This document shows, in pieces, positions 1 through 5,251 of a stretch of 5,251 nucleotides of DNA. Source of the stretch: Bacillota bacterium (GTDB taxonomy: Bacteria; Bacillota; Limnochordia; JAAZLZ01); assembly GCA_012799075.1 (NCBI GenBank), contig JAAZLZ010000058.1:1-5251 (forward strand), read 5' to 3'. Numbering within the stretch: position 1 is the stretch's first letter; every line of letters begins with the position of its first letter. The notes beneath the pieces are model-generated. The model saw only the letters and a program-made list of their open reading frames with translations. It did not search any database and was not told the DNA's origin. Made by a program: the position numbers and the translations under genes.

Positions 1-97
1 GGTCAGCCACGTATTGCCCTTGACCGAGTGGGAGGAAGCTTTCCGGATGTTTGAGGCCAAAGAAGGCCTGAAGCTGGTTCTCCAGCCGGTGGACTAA
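1..97 (+). CDS. C-terminal end of a zinc-dependent medium-chain dehydrogenase (partial)
   Basis: Only the last 31 codons are present, read in the frame starting at base 2 and ending at TAA 95-97; the gene begins before the window. The visible peptide begins VSHVLPLTEWEEAF and ends KLVLQPVD. This matches the usual ending of medium-chain zinc alcohol dehydrogenases of the sorbitol/polyol type: a 'PL..w.eAF' helix, a short variable stretch, then 'K.vl.P' at the carboxyl end. Family knowledge says such enzymes oxidise secondary alcohols with NAD(P)+. The catalytic and structural zinc sites lie outside the window, so the substrate cannot be judged. It stops 16 bases before the transketolase subunit start and very likely shares its operon. 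The family call rests on a short tail and is moderate. Confidence 0.6.
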   Translation, partial: VSHVLPLTEWEEAFRMFEAKEGLKLVLQPVD

Positions 98-113
98 GAG
101 GAGGGATTGCCAG

Positions 114-944
114 ATGAGCAGCCAGGACTTAATCCAGGAGCTTAAGGAACGGGCCGGGCAGCTCCGTCGGGATGTGTTGGAAATGGTCTATCGAGCCCAA
201 AGCGGCCATTTGGGCGGTTCCTTGTCCGCCGCAGACATCGTTGCCGCGTTGTATTTCCACCACATGAAGATCGATCCGCAAAATCCCCAGGATCCCGACC
301 GAGACCGGTTCATCCCATCGAAGGGCCATGCCGCACCCATCCTTTATGCGGCCTTGGCCGCCCGGGGATTCTTCCCCAGGGAAGACCTTTGGAGCCTGCG
401 CCAGATCGGCAGCCATTTGCAGGGACACCCGGACATGCGGAAGACCCCCGGCGTGGACATGACTAGCGGATCCTTAGGCCAGGGGTTTGCCACTGGACTT
501 GGGATGGCCATGGCCGGGAAGCTAAACGGCCAGGACTATCAGGTCTACTGCCTCCTTGGGGACGGCGAACTGAACGAAGGGGAGATTTGGGAGACGGCCA
601 TGGCCGCGGTGCATTTCAAGGCCCATAATCTGATCCCCATCGTGGACTTCAACAAGGTGCAGCTCGATGGTCCCGTCAGCGAAATCATGCCCATCGAACC
701 CTTGCGGGCCAAATGGGAAGCCTTTAATTGGCATGTCCTCGAGATCGATGGACATGACATGAATCAGGTGGTGGAAGGATTAGCCGAAGCCCGTCGGCTG
801 GATCGGTGTGTGGTCATCATCGCCCATACCGTCAAAGGCAAAGGGGTTTCCTTCATGGAGAATCGCCATCAGTGGCATGGCCAGGCTCCCAACGAGGAGC
901 AGTACCGACGGGCCATGGAAGAGCTGGGAGGTGGACAGGAATGA
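114..944 (+). CDS. Transketolase, N-terminal (thiamine diphosphate-binding) subunit
   Basis: This 276-residue protein is the pyrophosphate-domain half of a split transketolase, which moves a two-carbon ketol unit from a ketose to an aldose in the cytoplasm. The cofactor motif starts at GDGELNEGEIWE (149-160), with D150 and N180 (in DFNKVQLDG) as expected Mg2+ ligands. Substrate-channel histidines match E. coli TktA by eye: H32 in SGHLGG (H26), H72 in SKGHAAP (H66), H105 in GHPD (H100) and H255 in WHG (H261). The length is typical for the N subunit of two-gene transketolases. The start is set by the strong site AAGAGGAGGG (96-105), with GGAGG ending 9 bases before the ATG. The stop overlaps the next gene by four bases, so the halves are probably translated together as a complex. 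Split transketolases serve both the pentose phosphate pathway and specialised sugar catabolism; the dehydrogenase and carrier neighbours favour a specialised role, but this is inference. Confidence 0.93.
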   Translation: MSSQDLIQELKERAGQLRRDVLEMVYRAQSGHLGGSLSAADIVAALYFHHMKIDPQNPQDPDRDRFIPSKGHAAPILYAALAARGFFPREDLWSLRQIGSHLQGHPDMRKTPGVDMTSGSLGQGFATGLGMAMAGKLNGQDYQVYCLLGDGELNEGEIWETAMAAVHFKAHNLIPIVDFNKVQLDGPVSEIMPIEPLRAKWEAFNWHVLEIDGHDMNQVVEGLAEARRLDRCVVIIAHTVKGKGVSFMENRHQWHGQAPNEEQYRRAMEELGGGQE

Positions 945-1888
945 AAGGCAAAGCCCTGCGGGATGCCTTCGGTGAAGCCTTAATTGAGCTGGGGCGTGAA
1001 AACGAAGATGTGGTGGTCCTGGATGCCGATGTGTCCGGTTCCACCCGCACCAAGATGTTTGGTGATGTCTATCCGGACCGCTTCTTCAATGTGGGCATCG
1101 CCGAAGCCAACATGATGAACATGGCAGCGGGACTGGCCGCCTGCGGCAAGGTTCCCTTTGTCTCCACCTTCAGCTTTTTGGCTTGCCTGCGGGCGGGGGA
1201 TCAGCTCCGGACTTCCATTGCCTACCCCCGGCTGAATGTGAAAGTTGGGGCTGGATACGGGGGGATGTCGGACAGCTTCGACGGACCGACTCACCACAGC
1301 CTCTGCGACATCGCGGTCGCTCGGTCGATGCCGAACATGACGGTGGTGGTCGTCTCCGACCCCAACCAGACCAAGAAGGCCGTCAAGGCGGTGGCCGCCT
1401 ACGACGGACCTGTTTATCTGCGGCTGAGCCGGGCGGAAGTGCCCTATGTTCTGCCTGAGGATGCTCCCTTTGTCTTGGGCAAGGGGAACCTCCTTCGGGA
1501 GGGATCGGATCTGACCTTGGTCGTGACCGGGGTGCCCTTGGCCCGCACCATGGAAGCAGCCGATCGGCTGGCCAAGGAAGGTGTGCAGGCCCGGGTGATC
1601 GAGATGGCTACCATCAAACCCATCGACCGGGAGATTCTGGTTAAGGCGGCCCAGGAAACAGGGGCCGTGGTGACGGTGGAGGAGCACAACATCATGGGGG
1701 GACTGGGAAGCGCCGTTGCCGAGGCGCTGGTGCAGGAGGCCCCGGTGCCCATGGAGTTTGTCGGCATCAAGGATACCTTCTGTGAATCGGGTCCCTATGA
1801 TGCCTTGTTGGACCGATACGGTCTTAGCGTCGATGATATCGTCTCATCCGCGAAGGCCGTCCTAGGCAGGAAAAGTAGAGTAAGGTGA
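941..1888 (+). CDS. Transketolase, C-terminal (pyrimidine-binding plus C-terminal domain) subunit
   Basis: This 315-residue partner of the preceding protein carries the pyrimidine-binding domain (about 1-165) and the transketolase C-terminal domain (about 185-310). E55 in NVGIAEANM is the glutamate that activates the thiamine cofactor (TktA E411). D114 and H118 in FDGPTHH match the substrate-contacting D469 and H473. R7, S34 and R164 fit phosphate-contacting R358, S385 and R520, but the position of H461 reads Y106 without gaps. The open frame extends back to 806, but that extension lies inside the upstream gene in another frame and lacks transketolase similarity. The ATG at 941 gives the family's usual N-terminus, has GGAGGTGG (927-934) before it, and forms an ATGA overlap with the upstream stop, implying translational coupling. 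The C-terminus (KSRVR) is ordinary. The fold and reaction class are secure; the sugar substrate is not. Confidence 0.93.
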   Translation: MKGKALRDAFGEALIELGRENEDVVVLDADVSGSTRTKMFGDVYPDRFFNVGIAEANMMNMAAGLAACGKVPFVSTFSFLACLRAGDQLRTSIAYPRLNVKVGAGYGGMSDSFDGPTHHSLCDIAVARSMPNMTVVVVSDPNQTKKAVKAVAAYDGPVYLRLSRAEVPYVLPEDAPFVLGKGNLLREGSDLTLVVTGVPLARTMEAADRLAKEGVQARVIEMATIKPIDREILVKAAQETGAVVTVEEHNIMGGLGSAVAEALVQEAPVPMEFVGIKDTFCESGPYDALLDRYGLSVDDIVSSAKAVLGRKSRVR

Positions 1889-1914
1889 CTAAGTAAATTC
1901 AGACGAGAACAAAC

Positions 1915-1924
1915 AAGGAAGGGG
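1915..1924 (+). promoter_or_regulatory. Ribosome binding site of the iron-dependent alcohol dehydrogenase
   Basis: The purine run AAGGAAGGGG lies six bases before the ATG at 1931. The 42-base gap between the transketolase stop (1888) and this start is AT-richer than its surroundings and shows no hairpin followed by T residues and no convincing -35/-10 pair. This suggests the dehydrogenase is read through from the transketolase genes. Confidence 0.6.
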
Positions 1925-1930
1925 ATTGGT

Positions 1931-3097
1931 ATGCAAGTCAAGGAAATTCGTTTGCCTGGACGGATTATCACGGGCATGGGCAGCTTGGAGAAGCTGACCG
2001 AAGTGGTGGGCGGCATGGGCAAGAAGGCCTTGATCGTGTCCGACAAGGTGGTCACCGATCTAGGCTATCTGGATAAAGTGAAGGATATCCTGGGCAAAGC
2101 CAAGGTGACGGCGGCTGTCTACAACGAAGTCAACCAAGAGCCCACCAATGAGCATGTGGAGGCGGGCCTTAAGGTCCTCAAGGACGAAGGATGCGATTTC
2201 CTCATCGCCATCGGCGGGGGCAGCGCCATCGATGCGGCGAAAGCCATCGGCATGATGGCCACCAACCCGGGCTCCATTTCCGACTACATGGGCCAAAACA
2301 AGGCTAAGAATCCCACTCTGCCCATGATCGCCGTTCCGACGACTGCAGGTACGGGGAGCGAAGTAACCCGCAACACCATCATCACCGACCTGAACACCAA
2401 CGTCAAAATGCTCATCGGCAGTCCCTATCTCATTCCCGATGTGGCCATTGACGATCCGGCCCTGACCATGACCATGCCCCAGAGCGTGACCAGCTCCACC
2501 GGTCTTGATGCTTTGACCCACGCCATTGAGGGCTACGTGAGCAAACAGGCCCAGCCCATTACCGACGAATGGGCCCTGTCAGCCATCCGCCTCATCGCCG
2601 GCAACCTCCGGCAGGCATGGGCCAACGGGTCCAATGAAACAGCCCGCTCCAACATGATGCTGGGTCAGTTGATGGCCGGCATGGCCTTCAGCAACTCGTC
2701 CGTAGCCTTGGTTCACGGCATGGCCCGGCCCATCGGCGCCTTCTTCCACGTGGCCCACGGGCTGTCCAACGCGGTATTGCTGCCCCATGTAATCCGGTTC
2801 AGCTGGATTGGGGATCCTGTCAAGTTCGCTCGGATCACCGAGGCCATGGGTGAAGATGTGGAGGGACTGTCAGTTCTCGATGCTGCCGAGCTCGCGGCTG
2901 ATGCAGTCGAGCGCCTCTGCGCCGACTTGAATGTGCCGACCTATCAGGAAATGGGTCTCGACGAGAAGAAATACTTCGAGGTTGCATCCCAGATGGCTAA
3001 AGACGCCATTGCCAGCGGCAGCCCGGCCCATAATCCCCGGGTGGCGACCGAAGAAGAGATCGTGGAGATCTATCGCCTGGCTTACTACGGAGGCTAA
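1931..3097 (+). CDS. Iron-containing (group III) alcohol dehydrogenase
   Basis: This 388-residue cytoplasmic NAD(P)-dependent enzyme interconverts an alcohol and an aldehyde or ketone. The length and full fold match the iron-dependent family (FucO, 1,3-propanediol dehydrogenase, Bacillus methanol dehydrogenase, sulfoacetaldehyde reductase). The N-terminal Rossmann-like domain has GGGSAID (95-101) and PTTAGTGSEVT (136-146). The four metal ligands are D193 and H197 in GLDALTHAIEGY, H262 in VHGMARP and H276 in HVAHG. D38 in LIVSDK sits where FucO has D39, which favours NAD over NADP. R266 replaces the histidine found at FucO 267, next to the metal site, a possible subfamily or specificity marker. 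The start is the only good one, with AAGGAAGGGG upstream and the family's usual N-terminus. It follows the transketolase pair by 42 bases and probably acts on the aldehyde that transketolase consumes or releases. The substrate cannot be deduced from sequence. Confidence 0.93.
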   Translation: MQVKEIRLPGRIITGMGSLEKLTEVVGGMGKKALIVSDKVVTDLGYLDKVKDILGKAKVTAAVYNEVNQEPTNEHVEAGLKVLKDEGCDFLIAIGGGSAIDAAKAIGMMATNPGSISDYMGQNKAKNPTLPMIAVPTTAGTGSEVTRNTIITDLNTNVKMLIGSPYLIPDVAIDDPALTMTMPQSVTSSTGLDALTHAIEGYVSKQAQPITDEWALSAIRLIAGNLRQAWANGSNETARSNMMLGQLMAGMAFSNSSVALVHGMARPIGAFFHVAHGLSNAVLLPHVIRFSWIGDPVKFARITEAMGEDVEGLSVLDAAELAADAVERLCADLNVPTYQEMGLDEKKYFEVASQMAKDAIASGSPAHNPRVATEEEIVEIYRLAYYGG

Positions 3098-3108
3098 GCA
3101 CCACAGAT

Positions 3109-3128
3109 GGGGGCCTTGGGCCCCCTTT
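3109..3128 (+). terminator. GC-rich hairpin, likely weak intrinsic terminator or attenuator
   Basis: GGGGGCC (3109-3115) and GGCCCCC (3119-3125) are perfect inverted repeats of seven pairs around the three-base loop TTG, beginning 11 bases after the alcohol dehydrogenase stop. The following stretch, TTTCCTATATTTAT, is T-rich but interrupted, so termination may be incomplete. It separates the transketolase/alcohol dehydrogenase genes from the carrier and may lower expression of the downstream pair rather than end the operon. Confidence 0.6.
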
Positions 3129-3167
3129 CCTATATTTATCAGAAGATTAACGCTTCGAGGAACGTGA

Positions 3168-4175
3168 ATGATGGGCGATAATCTAGTTGCAAGAGTCGAT
3201 GGGTTTCTGGCAAAGCACTTCTTCTGGCTGGGGCTGTTGGCCATGGGCATTGGACTTTGGATCGGGGAGCCCCTCTCCCCCCTCCAAGGCGGCACTCCCT
3301 ATTTTCTGGCCTTCACCATGTTCACCGGCGCTCTCGGTTGCCGGGTGCAGGACTTCCGCCGGGTGCTAGAGCCGGGGAAAGTCATGGCAATCCTGGCCTT
3401 GATGTATGGGGCCACCCCCTTGGCGGGCTGGATCCTGGCCCGCACCTTCTTGGGAGCCGAGCCCCAGCTGATGGCGGGACAGGTCTTCGCCGCGGTCTTG
3501 CCCGCGGGGATCACTGCTTCCGTATGGGCCATCATGGCCGGGGGCGATGTTCCCCTGGCCCTCAGTTTGGTGGTGCTCACCACTCTTTTGAGCGGCATCC
3601 TCACCCCCGGCCTGTTTGGGCTGCTCGCGGCGTCCCAGCTGGACTTTCATCTGTGGGGCATGGTGGCGGACCTGGGCAAGGTGGTCATCCTCCCTGTCTT
3701 GGCCGGAGTATACATCAGTGAGCGGGGCATTCCACCAGCTTTGCAGAGGATGCGCCCTGGAGCCGGGGTCTTGGTCAAAGGGGGCATGATTTTGATCATG
3801 GCCGTGTACGCCGGGATCTTGACCCCCCATCTGGCCCAGCTGGGCTGGGGGGTGATCAAGGTGGCCCTGGGCATGTTCCTCCAGTTCATCCTGTCCTATT
3901 TAATTCCCCTTGCCCTCACCAGGAAGCTTCCCCCCCAGGAACGGATCGCGATTGCCTTTGCCAATGCGGTCCGAAACATCGTTGGGGGCACCATCATTGC
4001 CGCGGCCCACTTGCCTCCGCTGGTGGTCTTGCCGTTGATTGTGGGTCTTCTCCTGCAAAACCCCATGAGTGCGGCTGCATATAGACTCTTCAAAAGCAAT
4101 TGTGCAAATTTACCGGGAGCAAGGGGTGCTCCCTTGAAGGAAGGGGACCGCCCCGCGGCGAAGGAAAATCAATGA
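3168..4175 (+). CDS. Bile acid:sodium symporter (BASS) superfamily membrane carrier
   Basis: This 335-residue integral membrane protein has about ten hydrophobic segments (near 17-33, 43-58, 72-93, 103-124, 128-154, 163-183, 203-219, 227-250, 259-280, 283-306) and a hydrophilic tail (about 308-335). The central stretch LPAGITASVWAIMAGGD (111-127), followed by a leucine-rich helix and TPGLFGLL, corresponds to the BASS/SBF core whose common form is P.GGTASN....A.GD. RNIVGG (269-274) lies in the second crossing region. Members import organic anions (bile acids, pyruvate, pantothenate, other carboxylates or sulfonates), usually with sodium. The motif departs from GGTASN, so ligand and ion coupling are uncertain. 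Two adjacent ATG codons (3168, 3171) are possible starts; GAGGAA (3157-3162) is five or eight bases away, and I kept the first. It follows a hairpin and lies 31 bases before the threonine dehydrogenase-like gene. It may import the pathway substrate or export a product. Confidence 0.8.
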   Translation: MMGDNLVARVDGFLAKHFFWLGLLAMGIGLWIGEPLSPLQGGTPYFLAFTMFTGALGCRVQDFRRVLEPGKVMAILALMYGATPLAGWILARTFLGAEPQLMAGQVFAAVLPAGITASVWAIMAGGDVPLALSLVVLTTLLSGILTPGLFGLLAASQLDFHLWGMVADLGKVVILPVLAGVYISERGIPPALQRMRPGAGVLVKGGMILIMAVYAGILTPHLAQLGWGVIKVALGMFLQFILSYLIPLALTRKLPPQERIAIAFANAVRNIVGGTIIAAAHLPPLVVLPLIVGLLLQNPMSAAAYRLFKSNCANLPGARGAPLKEGDRPAAKENQ

Positions 4176-4210
4176 AACCAGCCAACAAAAGGAGGTCGTT
4201 GAGGCGATGA
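4172..4210 (+). CDS. 12-codon mini-ORF bridging carrier and dehydrogenase genes (possible coupling peptide)
   Basis: ATG 4172-4174 overlaps the carrier stop (ATGA 4172-4175), and TGA 4208-4210 overlaps the next gene's start (ATGA 4207-4210). The peptide would be MKPANKRRSLRR. AAGGA (4161-4165) lies six bases before its start, so it has its own plausible ribosome site. The basic residues arise partly because the downstream Shine-Dalgarno AAAAGGAGGT is read as K-R-R codons, so the peptide itself need not matter. A likely role, if translated, is to carry ribosomes from the carrier to the dehydrogenase start. It could equally be chance in a 31-base gap; there is no evidence of a functional peptide. 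Confidence 0.3.
   Translation: MKPANKRRSLRR
4187..4196 (+). promoter_or_regulatory. Strong ribosome binding site of the threonine dehydrogenase-like gene
   Basis: AAAAGGAGGT is close to the ideal anti-Shine-Dalgarno match and ends ten bases before ATG 4207, a slightly long spacing. No alternative start codon in the same frame lies between it and 4207; the TTG at 4199 is out of frame. It therefore supports 4207 rather than ATG 4219 as the start. Confidence 0.75.
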
Positions 4211-5251
4211 AAGGCAAGATGCAGGCGCTGGTTAAAGCACAGGCTGCTCCGGGGGCTGTCATCCAGGAAGTGGACATTCCCCAGATCGGCCCGAAGGATA
4301 TCCTGGTCAAGGTGCACGCAGCGGCGATTTGTGGAACTGATATTCATATATTCAACTGGAACAAGTATGCCCAGGACAGGATTAAACCTCCCATGATTTT
4401 CGGACATGAATTTGCCGGGGAGGTCCTCGAGGTAGGCTCTCAGGTAGAGGGCTTGGAAGTGGGGGACCACATTGCCGGTGAAACCCATATTCCCTGCGGG
4501 CAGTGTCTTTTGTGCCGGACGGGCAAGCAGCATATCTGCCGGGACATGGCCATCTTAGGGGTCCACACCCCGGGGGTTTTCTCCGAGTATGCCGCGATCC
4601 CGGCGGTGCTGGCTTGGAAGATTCCCTCTGAGATGTCCTACGATGTGGGTGCAGTTCTAGAACCCATCGGGGTGGCCTGCCATGCGGTCTTCATGGCCGG
4701 CACCGCGGCTGAGACGGTCCTGGTGACTGGCAGCGGTCCCATTGGAACGGCCGCGATTGGAATCGCGCAAGCCCTTGGAGCCCGCCGGGTGATCTGCACC
4801 GATGTCAGCGATCAGCGTTTGGAGCTGGCCCGCAAGCATTGGGGTGCTGATGTGACGCTAAACCCCACCAAGGTGGACGTGGTGGCCGAGGTCAGGAAGC
4901 TCACCGATGGACTGGGCGCGGATGTGGTCATCGAAGCTTCGGGAGCCCCTGTAGCTATCAAACAGGCCTTTGAAGCTATGCGGCGGGGCGGCAAGATCGT
5001 TCTTTTCGGTCTTCCGAGTGAACAGGTGACCCTCGATCTGACCGACCAGGTCATCTACAAGGAAGCCGTCGTTTACGGTTCCACGGGCCGGGGCATGTGG
5101 GACACCTGGTACAACGTGATGGCTTTGATCGAGGCAGGGAAGATCGACGCTGCCCAGATGGTTACCGACCGCTTCCCCTTGAGCCAATTCGAAGAGGCCT
5201 TCAAGGTGGCGGCTGCGGGCAATGGCGGCAAAGTCGTCCTTTATCCAGGCA
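4207..5251 (+). CDS. tdh: L-threonine 3-dehydrogenase-like zinc-dependent dehydrogenase (3' end cut by the window)
   Basis: The reading frame is open to the window edge: 348 codons, about the whole length of threonine dehydrogenases (341 in E. coli, about 348 in Pyrococcus), so only a few residues are missing. Such enzymes oxidise the secondary alcohol of L-threonine with NAD+ to 2-amino-3-oxobutyrate in the cytoplasm. Catalytic zinc residues are C42 (ICGTDIHIFNW), H67 and E68 (GHE), with E152 as a possible further ligand. Structural zinc cysteines are C97, C100, C103 and C111. The Rossmann motif GSGPIG (175-180) and D199 indicate NAD. H94 in GETHIPCG fits E. coli His90, linked to threonine specificity, and GRGMWDTWY (294-302) also fits the family. 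However, LEPIGVACHA (151-160) differs from the usual EP.GNAV.T. No kbl gene is visible, so another secondary alcohol remains possible. The N-terminal MKGKM resembles the short leader of archaeal homologues, supporting this start. Confidence 0.8.
   Translation, partial: MKGKMQALVKAQAAPGAVIQEVDIPQIGPKDILVKVHAAAICGTDIHIFNWNKYAQDRIKPPMIFGHEFAGEVLEVGSQVEGLEVGDHIAGETHIPCGQCLLCRTGKQHICRDMAILGVHTPGVFSEYAAIPAVLAWKIPSEMSYDVGAVLEPIGVACHAVFMAGTAAETVLVTGSGPIGTAAIGIAQALGARRVICTDVSDQRLELARKHWGADVTLNPTKVDVVAEVRKLTDGLGADVVIEASGAPVAIKQAFEAMRRGGKIVLFGLPSEQVTLDLTDQVIYKEAVVYGSTGRGMWDTWYNVMALIEAGKIDAAQMVTDRFPLSQFEEAFKVAAAGNGGKVVLYPG

Noticed and set aside
806..940. Upstream extension of the transketolase C-terminal subunit frame
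   Set aside because: It overlaps the N-terminal subunit in another frame, has no family similarity, and a well-placed ribosome site and ATGA junction support the start at 941.
980..1687. A 235-codon open frame on the minus strand inside the transketolase C-terminal subunit gene
   Set aside because: It lies wholly antisense to a secure gene, has no recognisable domain, and its His/Gly/Pro-rich composition is typical of the shadow of a GC-rich coding strand.
2060..2521. A 153-codon minus-strand frame within the iron-dependent dehydrogenase
   Set aside because: It is antisense to conserved nucleotide-binding motifs and has no start-site or protein-family support.
3116..3136. Possible promoter with TATATT as -10 element before the carrier
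   Set aside because: No TTGACA-like element lies 16-18 bases upstream; that position is the G-run of the hairpin, so a promoter cannot be supported.
3257..3721. A 154-codon plus-strand frame within the carrier gene
   Set aside because: It is an out-of-frame reading of the carrier, rich in Gly/Pro/Arg/His, with no hydrophobic segments or known motifs; the carrier frame has clear membrane segments.
4150..4160. GC-rich palindromic patch near the end of the carrier gene (GCCCCGCGGCG)
   Set aside because: It is inside coding sequence, short, and not followed by T residues, so neither a terminator nor an operator is supported.
941..4219. The same start context ATGAAAGGCAA at 941 and 4207, giving two unrelated proteins that begin MKGK
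   Set aside because: An 11-base match at two start codons, with common lysine/glycine codons, is probably chance; the flanking sequences and proteins are unrelated.

Overview
This window is a compact, one-directional (+ strand) metabolic gene cluster, apparently from a moderately GC-rich bacterium. Every gene reads left to right, intergenic gaps are at most 70 bases, and purine-rich Shine-Dalgarno sites precede all five gene starts (for example GAGGAGGG, GGAGGTGG, AAAAGGAGGT). Such sites, together with the two-subunit transketolase and group III iron-dependent alcohol dehydrogenase, fit a GC-rich Bacillota lineage (Clostridia or Desulfotomaculum/Moorella-like). That placement is an inference from style; there is no rRNA or other marker gene in the window.

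Layout: (1) bases 1-97 are the last 31 codons of an upstream gene whose ending resembles zinc-dependent medium-chain (sorbitol/polyol-type) dehydrogenases. (2) 114-944 and 941-1888 encode the N-terminal (thiamine diphosphate-binding) and C-terminal subunits of a split transketolase, joined by an ATGA stop/start overlap. (3) 1931-3097 encodes a 388-residue iron-dependent alcohol dehydrogenase with all four expected metal ligands. (4) The 70-base gap that follows holds a GC-rich hairpin, probably a weak intrinsic terminator or attenuator. (5) 3168-4175 encodes a membrane carrier of the bile acid:sodium symporter (BASS) superfamily. (6) 4207 to the window end encodes a nearly complete zinc-dependent dehydrogenase that closely resembles L-threonine 3-dehydrogenase. 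A 12-codon mini-ORF exactly bridges the carrier stop and this start.

How the genes may work together: two zinc-type dehydrogenases, an iron-type alcohol dehydrogenase, a split transketolase and a carrier suggest uptake of an organic acid, polyol or sugar derivative. An alcohol would be oxidised to a ketone, transketolase would transfer a two-carbon ketol unit, and the resulting aldehyde would be reduced or oxidised. The substrate cannot be named from the sequence. One transketolase position that normally helps hold substrate phosphate (E. coli TktA His461) looks substituted, so a non-phosphorylated or otherwise unusual substrate is worth considering. No kinase, aldolase, isomerase, regulator, kbl partner for the threonine dehydrogenase, mobile element, RNA gene or CRISPR array is visible.
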